Below are positions 15,918 through 24,360 of a stretch of 39,021 nt of DNA, piece by piece. The notes under the pieces were generated by a model. The model was not told the origin of the DNA and did no database searches. It saw only the letters and a program-made list of their open reading frames with translations. A program made the position numbers and the translations under genes. The DNA comes from Lachnospiraceae bacterium UBA7093 (GTDB taxonomy: Bacteria; Bacillota; Clostridia; Lachnospirales; Lachnospiraceae): contig DKYT01000004.1 of NCBI GenBank assembly GCA_002492465.1, positions 131,019 through 170,039 of the forward strand, in the 5' to 3' direction. Numbering within the stretch: position 1 is the first letter of the stretch; the number at the start of each line of letters is the position of its first letter.

Positions 15918-17174
15918 ATGAAAAAGGGAAAACTCGTATCATTGTTTTTAACAGCAGTATTAGGCGCATCTGTGGTTTTGGGAGGATGCGGGTCTAAAGG
16001 AGAATCCGGTACATCCAATGCGGGGGATGGAAAAGCTGGCGGAAAGATTACCATTTTCCAGCAGAAAACAGAAATTTATGATCAATTGAAGGAAATGGCA
16101 GCTGTGTATGAAAAGGAGACAGGGGTAGAAGTAGAGGTTTGGCAGATTTCCGGAGATGATTATTATCAGAATTTAAAGACGTATATGTCCAGTGAATCTG
16201 GTCCGACGGTGTTTTCACTTTCTTCCAGCACAGAGATCGAGGAGATGTCTGATTATTTGGAAGACATTGGAGGCTTAAGCTTTTTGGATAAAATCAACGA
16301 TGATCTGATTGCAAAAAGCGGCGGTAAAACAATTGGTGTTCCAATGACTGCGGAAGGCTTCGGGCTTGTTTACAATAAAGATCTGGTAAGTGAAGGTGCA
16401 TGGAACTCCACCGATACGCTGGTGGCTATGATCCAGGAAGCGGGAGCAGATGGCACGACAGGAGTTGGACTTTCGCAGGAAGCATACTTCCTGATTGGAC
16501 AGATCTTAAATACGCCTTTTGCATTACAGGAGGATCCTGTTCAATTTTGTCAGGATGTATACTCCGGGAAAATAAATATAGCAGATGTGGAAGAATTTCA
16601 GGAGCTTGGCAAAATATTTGAAGCAATAAAGGCAAATCAGAAGAATCCAATGGAAGTATCTTATGACCAGAATTGCGGTGACTTTGCGACAGGCAAGGCG
16701 AAGATGATTCATCAGGGCAACTGGTGCTACTCTCTGTTTTCATCCTATGAGGTGGATTTTGATATGGGAATGGCTCCGCTTCCTATTGCAGGAAATAAAT
16801 CTATTGCGGTTGGGGTTCCTTCCGTATGGTGTGTGAATATTGACGCTTCCGATAATGATAAGCAGCTTGCAAAGGATTTCCTGAATTGGCTGTATACAAG
16901 TGAAACAGGGGCTGATTATCTGACCAATAAATTTGGGTTTATTCCGGTGGTAGACGGCATGGCTTCTGAGAAGCTGGATCCTTTATCCCAGGCAGTGTCC
17001 GATGCGATTGCGGAGGGGAATATCATTCCCTGGACCTTTAACGAGGAGTGGCCGGCAGGTATCATTACCACTTATCTGGTACAGAATGCAGAGGAATATT
17101 TTTCTTCCGATATGACCGCAGACGCATTTTTAAGGGCGTTAAACGAATCCTTTGTGACAGCGGCAAAGGAGTAA
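15918..17174 (+). CDS. Sugar ABC transporter substrate-binding lipoprotein
   Basis: 418 residues. The signal MKKGKLVSLFLTAVLGASVVLGG-Cys24 gives a lipid-anchored extracellular protein. GKITIFQQKTEIYDQLKEMAAVYEKETGVEVEVWQ and the later GVPMTAEGFGLVYNKDLV and FATGKAKMIHQGNWC match the MalE/UgpB-like carbohydrate-binding family (family 1). It captures an oligosaccharide and delivers it to the two permeases encoded next. No ATPase gene is present in the operon; the transporter probably uses a shared MsmK-type ATPase encoded elsewhere, as is common in Firmicutes. A strong hairpin follows the gene. The substrate is likely an alpha-glucosyl sugar, judging from the GH65 gene downstream. Confidence 0.93.
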   Translation: MKKGKLVSLFLTAVLGASVVLGGCGSKGESGTSNAGDGKAGGKITIFQQKTEIYDQLKEMAAVYEKETGVEVEVWQISGDDYYQNLKTYMSSESGPTVFSLSSSTEIEEMSDYLEDIGGLSFLDKINDDLIAKSGGKTIGVPMTAEGFGLVYNKDLVSEGAWNSTDTLVAMIQEAGADGTTGVGLSQEAYFLIGQILNTPFALQEDPVQFCQDVYSGKINIADVEEFQELGKIFEAIKANQKNPMEVSYDQNCGDFATGKAKMIHQGNWCYSLFSSYEVDFDMGMAPLPIAGNKSIAVGVPSVWCVNIDASDNDKQLAKDFLNWLYTSETGADYLTNKFGFIPVVDGMASEKLDPLSQAVSDAIAEGNIIPWTFNEEWPAGIITTYLVQNAEEYFSSDMTADAFLRALNESFVTAAKE

Positions 17175-17195
17175 TGAAACATATAAACAAGGTGC

Positions 17196-17220
17196 CGGGC
17201 GCTGTGTGGGGCAGCGCCCG
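17196..17220 (+). promoter_or_regulatory. Intercistronic hairpin after the binding-protein gene
   Basis: CGGGCGCTG and CAGCGCCCG form a perfect 9-bp stem with a 7-base loop, with no T-run after it. Such stems often protect the upstream binding-protein mRNA or lower expression of the following permease genes. Confidence 0.65.
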
Positions 17221-17246
17221 TTGGACTAAAAGGAATGGGGGATAAA

Positions 17247-18116
17247 ATGAAGATTAAAAAGGGCTGGTATGCTTTATTTACTGCACCGTTAATGATTATG
17301 TTCACGATCATTGTAATCATTCCGTTTTTTAAGGGAATGGGATATTCCCTTGTATCCTGGGACGGACTTGCAAAAAGCGAAAAAGTATTTGTAGGTTTTT
17401 CAAATTATACAAAAATTTTTTCGGACAGACAATTTCTTACATCTATTGTGAGGACAACAGCGTTTACATTGATTACTGTGGTGATTGTCAATGTATTGGC
17501 GCTTGCGTTTGCGATTCTCGTGACGGCAAAGTTGAAGGTACGCAATGTGGCAAGGACAATGTTGTTTTTACCATATCTGATTGGCGGATTGATTTTGGGT
17601 TACATCTGGCAGTATGTTCTGGGAGACGCCATGAGTTCTTTGGGAGAAATGACCGGACTGACCAATATGTTTTTTAACTGGCTGGTGAATAAAGATATGG
17701 CTTTTTATGCCATGATCCTGGTATCTACATGGCAGATGGCGGGTTACATGATGATTGTTTATATTGCCGGTCTCGAAGCAATATCAGATGACGTGATCGA
17801 AGCAGCGCAGGTGGACGGAGCGGGCTTTTGGAAAACCATCATAAACATTAAGCTTCCACTGATCATGTCGTCCATAACCATTTGACTGTTTCTGACGTTG
17901 TCCAATTGCTTCAAAATTTATGATGTTAACGTTTCCCTTACAGGGGGCGGTCCTAACAATGCAACGGAAATGGTATCCATGAATATTTTTAATGAAATAT
18001 TTACCAAGAGCCACTTCGGATATGGGCAGGCGAAAGCGATCGTATTCTTTATTATTATTGCCCTGATCACGTTGATTCAGGTTAAAGTCACGGGAGATAA
18101 GGAGGTGTCCGCATAA
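17247..18116 (+). pseudogene. Sugar ABC permease (MalF type) interrupted by in-frame TGA
   Basis: The start is ATG 17247 behind GGGGGA; the ATG at 17235 has its AGGA directly abutting. The frame encodes a normal-length (289-codon) MalF-type permease except for a TGA at 17883-17885. Before it are the hydrophobic N-terminal helices and the EAA coupling loop EAAQVDGAGFWKTIINIKLPL; after it, in the same frame, the expected last part continues: LFLTLSNCFKIYDVNVSLTGGGPNNATEM through TGDKEVSA. Homologues have Ser or a similar small residue at the TGA position, from my memory of the family. Termination would remove the last ~76 residues and at least one transmembrane helix. A recent nonsense mutation or a sequence error is most likely; readthrough is possible. 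All flanking operon genes are intact. Confidence 0.85.
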
Positions 18117-18964
18117 TGAGGAAGAACCCGGTAGGAAAAGCAATCGCTAATATTCTTGTTATATTGTTCTGCTGCATTTATTTATTTCCGGTATATATGG
18201 TAATTGTAAATGCATTTAAGAGCCGTGCCGAATTATATGAAAATATTTTTGCACTGCCTCAGAGTCTTACCCTTGAATATTTCCGGGGGGCGCTCAAAAA
18301 AATGGATTTTGTTATGGCGTTTAAAAATTCTCTGATCGTGACGATCATTGCGGTGCTGATTATCGTAGTGTTGAGTGCAATGACGGCATGGATGTTTGTC
18401 CGCGCCAAGAATAAGCTCAGTAAAATACTTTATAATATGCTGATTCTGACTATGTTGATTCCCTTTCAGACCATTATGATGCCCTTAATGCAGGAAATGA
18501 ACCAGTTCGGAAAGTTCTTTGGAATTCCTTTTAAAGATTCCCTTGGGGGACTGATTTTCATGTACGTTGGCTTTGGCGCAGGAATGGGTGTGTTCCTGTT
18601 CTATGGATTTATTAAATCATCGGTTCCTGTCTCTCTGGAAGAAGCGGCGATTATTGATGGATGTAATATATGGCAGCTTTTCTGGAGAATTGTTTTTCCG
18701 ATTTTAAAATCCATTACCGTTACCGTCATTATTCTGGACGTGATCTGGATCTGGAATGATTATCTTTTACCATCGTTGACGTTGACCAGTATCAGGAATA
18801 AGACTATCCCCCTGGCAATGTCCCTGTTCTTTGGACAATATAACATTGAGTGGAATATGGCGATGGCGGCATTGACTTTTACAATTATTCCGGTAATCGT
18901 TTTTTATCTGCTGTGCCAGAAGCATATTATAAAAGGAGTTGCGGCAGGCGCGGTAAAGGGCTAA
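18116..18964 (+). CDS. Sugar ABC transporter permease (MalG type)
   Basis: 282 residues, start overlapping the previous stop by one base (TAATG) behind GGAGG. Six predicted membrane segments, from AIANILVILFCCIYLFPVYMVIV to IIPVIVFYLLCQKHIIKG, and the EAA loop EEAAIIDGCNIWQLFWRIVFPILK that docks onto the ATPase. The C-terminus QKHIIKGVAAGAVKG is diagnostic of MalG-type sugar permeases. It pairs with the interrupted permease encoded immediately upstream to form the membrane channel. Confidence 0.95.
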   Translation: MRKNPVGKAIANILVILFCCIYLFPVYMVIVNAFKSRAELYENIFALPQSLTLEYFRGALKKMDFVMAFKNSLIVTIIAVLIIVVLSAMTAWMFVRAKNKLSKILYNMLILTMLIPFQTIMMPLMQEMNQFGKFFGIPFKDSLGGLIFMYVGFGAGMGVFLFYGFIKSSVPVSLEEAAIIDGCNIWQLFWRIVFPILKSITVTVIILDVIWIWNDYLLPSLTLTSIRNKTIPLAMSLFFGQYNIEWNMAMAALTFTIIPVIVFYLLCQKHIIKGVAAGAVKG

Positions 18965-18979
18965 AGGAAGAGGGAGCGT

Positions 18980-21289
18980 ATGAGTAAAATATATCAGATA
19001 AAGGAGTTTGCAGCAGATGAGAAAAACCTGCAACTGCAGGAGACTATTTTTCATAATGCAAATGGGTATATCGGGATCCGGGGAACCCTGGAAGAAGGTG
19101 TCCCGGAGGATTGGGATACCATGCGCGGAACCTATATCAATGGATTTTATGATATTGCACCCATGAAACAGGCGGAGAAGCTTTGCAATCTCATTGAAGA
19201 TAAGGAGAGCATGCTCAATGTTGCGGATACCCAGACGATAGAGGTGAGCTTTGCGGGACGGTTTTTTACCATGGCAGGTCAGAAACATTGCAGTTGCACC
19301 AGAACGCTGGATATGGAAAAGGGCATTACAAACCGAAGGGTAGACTGGAGCAGTGAAGAAGGATGGCGGGTACGTTTTGACATTACCAGGATGGCTTCCT
19401 TTGAGGAGCGTTCTCTGTTTGTCATTGATTATCGCTTTCAGCCGGTGGATTTTGAAGGAATGGTGGAGATCCATTCAAAGCATTTGGGGCTGGTGAAAAA
19501 TTATTGCAACCCCCAGGACCCAAGGCTTGCAGGAGAAAGCCATGAACACCTGAGAAAGGAAGAGGTTTACCCATGGCAAAACGGCGGATGCCTTGTCAGT
19601 TCTACCATGGAGAGCCATCTTAAGGTGGCAAGCGCAGTGGTGAACGCGGTGACTTTAAACCAGGAAGAACAGCCGGCGGCACGGGCAGCATATGATGAAG
19701 GGGCGCACGGGATAGACATTGTATACCGCTTCCGGGTGAAACCGGGAGATGAGGTGAGAATCTTAAAATACAGTGTTTTTGAAGATTCCATCCGTCATGA
19801 GGACTTCCGGAAGCTGGCGGAAAAAAAAGCTGTCAGAGCGGTGGAAAAAGGAATTGACTATTACTACGGAAAGCAGAAGGCTTTTTTAAAGGAGTTTTGG
19901 AACAATTCCGCAATGGAGATTATGGGAGATGATGAACTTAACGCCTCGGTGTGCTTTAATATGTATCAGCTTCTGCAATCGGCGGGTTACGATGGATATT
20001 CCAGTATAGCGGCAAAGGGCTTAAGCGGAGAAGGCTATGAAGGACATTATTTCTGGGATACGGAAATGTTTATGATTCCCTATTTTGCACTGACAAACCC
20101 GGAAATTGCAAGAAAACTGCTGGAGTTTCGGTATAAAACGCTGGATAAGGCTAGGAAAAACGCGAAGCTTTTAGGGCATGAAAGAGGCGTTTTATATCCC
20201 TGGAGGACCATTACCGGAAGAGAGTGTTCCGGCTATTATCCCTCCGGGACGGCACAGTATCATATCAATGGAGATATTGCCTATGCAGTGATACTTTATT
20301 ATAAGGCAACAGGCGATTGGATGTTTATGAAAGAAATGGGAATGAAGATCCTTCTGGAAACCAACCGGTTGTGGCTTGACATTGGAAACTATTACAAAGG
20401 ACAATTCCATATTAACTGCGTAACGGGACCCGATGAATATACTTGTATGGTAAATAACAATTATTACACCAACGCCTGTGCAAAATACAGTCTTGAGTGG
20501 TTTGGAAAGCTGTCCGGCAGGTTTAGAGAGGAAGAAATAGAATGGAAACAGTTTGCAGAAGAAAACGCCCTGACGGATACGGAACTGAATGAGATGAAAA
20601 AGGCGCAGGAGAGGATGTTCCTGCCATACGATGAGGAATTGGGAATCAACCCTCAGGACGATTCTTTCCTGCAGAAACCCATATGGGATCTTGCCCATAC
20701 GGATAAAGAAAAATTTCCTCTTCTTCTCCATTATCATCCCTTGCATCTCTATCGCTATCAGGTGTGTAAACAGGCGGACACGGTTTTGGCACATTATCTC
20801 TTTCCGGAGTATCAGGACAGGCGGACCGAAGAAAGCTCCTTTTTATACTACGAGAAAATTACCACCCATGATTCTTCCCTTTCCACCTGTGTGTTTAGTA
20901 TTGTGGCGTCAAAATTAGGGCTGCAAGAGAAGGCATACAGCTATTTTGGAGATTCTGCCAAGATGGATTTGCTGAATACTCATAAGAATACCAAGGACGG
21001 GATTCATGCGGCTAACATGGGCGGATGTTATATGGCGATTGTAAACGGATTTGCGCTGCTGCGCGCGGAGGAGGAGAAGCTTTCTCTGGCGCCGACGCTG
21101 CCAAAAGCATGGGATGGATACCGGTTCCGGATTCGCTATCACGGAAGCCTTTTGGAAGTGAGGGTAACGGAAGAAACTTGCCGCATAGAAAGGATCCGGG
21201 GCGCTGCCGTACCGATAGAGCTATATCACAGGCAATATAAGCTGGATGAGAAAAACAGTGTCGTGGAAGTGGCATGTAAAGGAAAATAA
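18980..21289 (+). CDS. Glycoside hydrolase family 65 disaccharide phosphorylase
   Basis: 769 residues, typical GH65 length. The N-terminal beta-sandwich begins around NLQLQETIFHNANGYIGIRGTLEEG. The (alpha/alpha)6 catalytic barrel has YEGHYFWDTEMFMIPYF, GVLYPWRTITGRECSGYYPSGTAQYHINGDIAYA and VTGPDEYTCMVNNNYYTN; Glu486 in GPDEY aligns with the catalytic acid of maltose phosphorylases. The enzyme would split an alpha-glucosyl disaccharide with phosphate to give beta-glucose-1-phosphate and a free sugar. The linkage (maltose, kojibiose, nigerose, trehalose or glucosyl-rhamnose) cannot be read from the sequence by eye. There is no signal peptide. The beta-phosphoglucomutase gene three positions downstream supports phosphorolysis rather than hydrolysis. 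Confidence 0.93.
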   Translation: MSKIYQIKEFAADEKNLQLQETIFHNANGYIGIRGTLEEGVPEDWDTMRGTYINGFYDIAPMKQAEKLCNLIEDKESMLNVADTQTIEVSFAGRFFTMAGQKHCSCTRTLDMEKGITNRRVDWSSEEGWRVRFDITRMASFEERSLFVIDYRFQPVDFEGMVEIHSKHLGLVKNYCNPQDPRLAGESHEHLRKEEVYPWQNGGCLVSSTMESHLKVASAVVNAVTLNQEEQPAARAAYDEGAHGIDIVYRFRVKPGDEVRILKYSVFEDSIRHEDFRKLAEKKAVRAVEKGIDYYYGKQKAFLKEFWNNSAMEIMGDDELNASVCFNMYQLLQSAGYDGYSSIAAKGLSGEGYEGHYFWDTEMFMIPYFALTNPEIARKLLEFRYKTLDKARKNAKLLGHERGVLYPWRTITGRECSGYYPSGTAQYHINGDIAYAVILYYKATGDWMFMKEMGMKILLETNRLWLDIGNYYKGQFHINCVTGPDEYTCMVNNNYYTNACAKYSLEWFGKLSGRFREEEIEWKQFAEENALTDTELNEMKKAQERMFLPYDEELGINPQDDSFLQKPIWDLAHTDKEKFPLLLHYHPLHLYRYQVCKQADTVLAHYLFPEYQDRRTEESSFLYYEKITTHDSSLSTCVFSIVASKLGLQEKAYSYFGDSAKMDLLNTHKNTKDGIHAANMGGCYMAIVNGFALLRAEEEKLSLAPTLPKAWDGYRFRIRYHGSLLEVRVTEETCRIERIRGAAVPIELYHRQYKLDEKNSVVEVACKGK

Positions 21290-21303
21290 AAGAAGGTGGC
21301 ATT

Positions 21304-22119
21304 ATGAAATATGATGTAATTCCGGTAAAGACAAAGAAGGCAACGGATGCAAAAATATATACTTACATTTTAGACAATTATCAGGAAATAGATATCAATA
21401 GAACACGTCCGCTGGTGCTGATTTGTCCGGGCGGCGGTTATGAAATGACCTCTGACCGTGAGGCAGAAGCGGTAGCGGTGCAGTATCTTGCAAGAGGGTT
21501 TCATGCCTGCGTGCTGCGCTACAGCGTAGTACCTGCAAGATTCCCTCAGGCATTATGCGAGCTGGCATGGAGCGTGGCTTATTTGAGGGAACATGCAAAG
21601 GAATATGGTATAAGGGAGGATAGGATCATTGTATCCGGATTTTCAGCCGGAGGGCATCTTGCCGCAAGTCTGGGGGTGTTCTGGGATAAAGAATGGCTGG
21701 AAAAGGAAACCGGACTTTCACGGGAGCAAGTGAAAGCAAACGGTTTGCTGCTGTCTTATCCTGTTATTACCTCAGGATGCTATGGGCATCATGCAAGTAT
21801 TGAAAATCTCATAGGAAGGCAGGAAAACGCAGAATTAAAGGAGTTTTTGAGTCTGGAAGACCAGGTGGGGGAAAAGGTACCGCCGGTTTTTATCTGGCAT
21901 ACGTTGACAGATCAGTCGGTGCCGGTACAAAATACTCTGCTGTTTGCAAATGCCCTTATCAAAAACCACATTTCTATGGAACTGCATATTTTTCCCGAGG
22001 GACTCCACGGCTTGTCTCTTGCGAATGAGGAAACACAGATTAAGAAAGAGGGCTTCGGCATCCAGAAGCGTTGTCAGGATTGGATTGATCTTGCCGGCAA
22101 ATGGATAGCTGACCTGTAG
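21304..22119 (+). CDS. Alpha/beta-hydrolase, acetyl-xylan-esterase-like carbohydrate esterase
   Basis: 271 residues. LVLICPGGGYEMTSDREAEAVAVQYLARGFHACVLRYS is the oxyanion-hole side of Aes/BD-FAE-type esterases. The nucleophile elbow is SGFSAGGHLAAS, the acid is in FIWHTLTDQSVPVQNT, and the catalytic His in FPEGLHGLSLANEE. There is no signal peptide, so it works in the cytoplasm after import. Within a GH65/ABC operon it most likely removes acetyl or other acyl groups from the imported sugar; the precise ester is unknown. Confidence 0.85.
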   Translation: MKYDVIPVKTKKATDAKIYTYILDNYQEIDINRTRPLVLICPGGGYEMTSDREAEAVAVQYLARGFHACVLRYSVVPARFPQALCELAWSVAYLREHAKEYGIREDRIIVSGFSAGGHLAASLGVFWDKEWLEKETGLSREQVKANGLLLSYPVITSGCYGHHASIENLIGRQENAELKEFLSLEDQVGEKVPPVFIWHTLTDQSVPVQNTLLFANALIKNHISMELHIFPEGLHGLSLANEETQIKKEGFGIQKRCQDWIDLAGKWIADL

Positions 22120-22131
22120 AGGAATATGACC

Positions 22132-22773
22132 ATGAAGTTTAAAGGAATTATATTTGATCTGGACGGGGTGTTGGTTCATACGGATAAGCTTCACTACCGT
22201 GCATGGAAAAAGATTGCCGATGCCAGGGGGATTCCGTTCAACGAAGAAATGAATAACCTGCTGCGGGGTGTAAGCAGAATGGAGAGTCTTGAAATCATTC
22301 TTCGCAATTATCACGGGCCGGCGCTTTCGGCGGAGGAAAAAGAGGCGATCGCGGAGGAGAAAAACCGTTATTATAGGGAAGAACTCGAGACTATGACGCC
22401 GGAGGATGTGACAGAAGAGGTCAGAGAATCGTTGACGGCGCTAAAGGCAGCAGGGATCAAGGTGGCGGTGGGGTCTTCCAGCAAGAACACCAGGTTTATC
22501 CTAAAACAGGTGGGATTGGACAAGATATTTGACGGAGTTTCCGACGGAACCAATATTACAAAATCAAAACCGGATCCGGAAGTGTTTTTAAAGGCGGCGG
22601 AGTATGTTTCCCTTGCTCCGGCGGACTGTCTGGTAGTGGAAGATGCGGTTGCGGGAATAGAAGCGGCAAAGAGCGGCGGAATGAAGGCTGCCGGAATAGG
22701 AGACGCCGCTTCCTGTGAGAAAACGGATTATCGGATTGCTGCTCTCGCGGATCTTAAGGATATCGTGTTATGA
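22132..22773 (+). CDS. pgmB: Beta-phosphoglucomutase
   Basis: 213 residues. ATG 22132 has AGAGG at proper spacing; an ATG two codons earlier is too close to it. FDLDGVLVHTDKLHYRAWKKIADARGI matches beta-phosphoglucomutase: nucleophile Asp9, acid/base Asp11 and the substrate-sensing His-Arg region. LRGVSRMESLEIIL is the cap specificity loop, and VGSSSKNTRFILKQVGLDKIFD, KSKPDPEVFLKAA and VVEDAVAGIEAAK complete the HAD motifs. It converts beta-glucose-1-phosphate, the expected GH65 product, to glucose-6-phosphate for glycolysis. Overlaps the deacetylase gene by four bases. Confidence 0.95.
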   Translation: MKFKGIIFDLDGVLVHTDKLHYRAWKKIADARGIPFNEEMNNLLRGVSRMESLEIILRNYHGPALSAEEKEAIAEEKNRYYREELETMTPEDVTEEVRESLTALKAAGIKVAVGSSSKNTRFILKQVGLDKIFDGVSDGTNITKSKPDPEVFLKAAEYVSLAPADCLVVEDAVAGIEAAKSGGMKAAGIGDAASCEKTDYRIAALADLKDIVL

Positions 22774-23561
22774 TTTATTTTACATACCCGGGATTTCGGA
22801 ACAAAGCGCTGACCATAAGCTATGATGATGGCTTATGGTCAGATGTGCATTTGTTGGAAATTTTGAACCGATATGGGATTCGGGGAACCTTCAACCTGAA
22901 TTCGGCATGTATGGAAGAAGAACGGAGAGTTGACAGAGAAAAAATCCCGTCGCTCTATAAAGGGCATGAAATTGCCACCCATGGGGCGGCACATCTGACT
23001 ATGGGGCGATGCCCCATTACGGATGTGGTAAAGGAAATTCTGGAGGACCGGAAGGCGTTGGAGGAGTTGACCGGAGAGATTGTAGATGGTCATGCATATC
23101 CCAACGGCTCCTACAATAAGCAGATCAGACTGCTTCTGCCGGGATTGGGCATCCGCTATGCCAGGACGGCAGAGGACACCGGAAAATATGATCTTCCAAA
23201 GGACTTTTTCGAATGGAAGCCTACCTGTCACCACAATCATCAGCTCTTGGAAAAAGGAAAGGAATTTCTGAATATTGATTTGCCACAGTTTCAGTTCCTC
23301 ATGTATGTTTGGGGACACAGCTATGAATTTGACCGGGACAGAAATTGGAATTTGATAGAGGAATTCTGTAAAATGACGGGAGGACGGGAGGAGATTTGGT
23401 ATGCTTCCAATGGAGAGATTTGCCGCTACGCGCAGGCAATAAGACAGATATATACCAGTGTGGACGGGAAGATTCTGGTTAATGGAAGCGGGCTGGAAGT
23501 TTATCTGCTGCGTGATGGGGAGAAAATTATGCTGGAACCGGGAGAGGTGAGAAAACGTTAG
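22770..23561 (+). CDS. NodB-type polysaccharide deacetylase family protein, cytoplasmic
   Basis: 263 residues, ATGA overlap with pgmB. The NodB fold motifs are TISYDDGLWSD (metal-binding Asp-Asp), ATHGAAH (the HxxxH metal pair), HAYPNGSYN in place of the usual RxPYG, and the late YVWGHSYEFD that supplies the catalytic His region. No signal peptide or membrane helix is visible, although most family members act on cell-wall polymers outside. In a phosphorolytic sugar operon, deacetylation of a small imported saccharide is more likely than wall modification; that is inference. Confidence 0.85.
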   Translation: MIYFTYPGFRNKALTISYDDGLWSDVHLLEILNRYGIRGTFNLNSACMEEERRVDREKIPSLYKGHEIATHGAAHLTMGRCPITDVVKEILEDRKALEELTGEIVDGHAYPNGSYNKQIRLLLPGLGIRYARTAEDTGKYDLPKDFFEWKPTCHHNHQLLEKGKEFLNIDLPQFQFLMYVWGHSYEFDRDRNWNLIEEFCKMTGGREEIWYASNGEICRYAQAIRQIYTSVDGKILVNGSGLEVYLLRDGEKIMLEPGEVRKR

Positions 23562-23581
23562 CTGTAGAAGTAAATATAGGA

Positions 23582-23610
23582 TTGTGGAGTGAAAATATTA
23601 AGGGTATAAT
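23582..23610 (+). promoter_or_regulatory. Promoter of the nucleotidyltransferase gene
   Basis: TTGTGG and a perfect TATAAT are 17 bases apart, about 48 bases upstream of the start codon. It indicates that this gene pair is transcribed separately from the sugar operon. Confidence 0.6.
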
Positions 23611-23657
23611 AAATACTAAGAAGATTAATAAAGATAAGGCTCCGGGAGGTAAAACGA

Positions 23658-23987
23658 ATGTTGCCTGACGATATGAGGGAAGAATTAGTGCGAGGTTTAA
23701 CGGACATCTTTCAGAAGAACATATCTATGATTATTTTATATGGGTCGGTTGCGAGAGGGGAGGCAACTGATGAGAGTGATATTGATATTGCTATTATTAT
23801 CAAAAATGAGATGGACGATCAGACAAAAAGGCGTTTTATCAGTTGGACAGCTGATATGGACATTCGCTATGAGAGAGTCTTTTCAGTTGTGGATATAAAG
23901 GAAGACAATATGGAAAAATGGGAGAAAGTTCTTCCGTTTTATCAGAATGTCCGGAAGGAGGGAGTTGTTCTATGGAGGGCAGCTTAA
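23658..23987 (+). CDS. Minimal nucleotidyltransferase (MNT-type)
   Basis: 109 residues, start behind GGGAGG. The signature IILYGSVARGEATDESDIDIAIII is the GSxxRG...SDxDxxI active site of minimal pol-beta-type nucleotidyltransferases, with the metal-binding Asp pair in SDIDI and a later Asp in RYERVFSVVDIKE. Proteins of this size are best known as MntA antitoxins that AMPylate or inactivate a HEPN toxin. No HEPN gene is adjacent on either side; the following overlapping gene encodes a small membrane protein instead. Function beyond nucleotide transfer is unknown. Confidence 0.82.
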   Translation: MLPDDMREELVRGLTDIFQKNISMIILYGSVARGEATDESDIDIAIIIKNEMDDQTKRRFISWTADMDIRYERVFSVVDIKEDNMEKWEKVLPFYQNVRKEGVVLWRAA

Positions 23988-24334
23988 AATCACTGACCAG
24001 AACAATAATAGTGTGTTTTTGCGTATTGATTGCCGCGGCATTAGGATTTGCCGTAAAGCTTTTCGTGATTGGCGAGCCGGCTGACGGCACGCAACTATAT
24101 TGCAGAGCTTCTTGGGAAGGCGAAGCGTTGGAATTGCAGGTGGATTCTGTGGAATCTGCTGTTGCCCTTCGGGGGTGGAGTTTTAAACGGGACGGAAATA
24201 CCTTGTTGATTCGTGCAAGGAAAGTGCTTGTATCACCCCTGTTTCCTGGGGAAACTTTTGTAACTGCCATTGATTTAGACGGTATTGAAACAGTATCATT
24301 GGGTGGTCAGATTATTTTTGAAAAGCATTCCTGA
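23972..24334 (+). CDS. Small single-pass membrane protein, unknown function
   Basis: 120 residues. The start ATG 23972 has AGGAGGGAG ten bases upstream and overlaps the nucleotidyltransferase by 16 bases in another frame. One transmembrane helix near residues 11-31 (IIVCFCVLIAAALGFAVKLFVIG) is followed by a ~85-residue beta-rich extracellular part (QLYCRASWEGEALELQVDSVESAVALRGWSF...VTAIDLDGIETVSLGGQIIF). I do not recognise the family. Overlap with the upstream gene argues for co-expression, but the domain looks structural rather than toxic. Confidence 0.7.
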   Translation: MEGSLKSLTRTIIVCFCVLIAAALGFAVKLFVIGEPADGTQLYCRASWEGEALELQVDSVESAVALRGWSFKRDGNTLLIRARKVLVSPLFPGETFVTAIDLDGIETVSLGGQIIFEKHS

Positions 24335-24360
24335 AGGAATCGGAAGCAGTGTGAATAACA

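Noticed and set aside
17886..17935. Selenocysteine insertion element after the in-frame TGA
   Set aside because: No convincing stem with a G/U apical loop directly downstream, and MalF-type permeases are not known selenoproteins.
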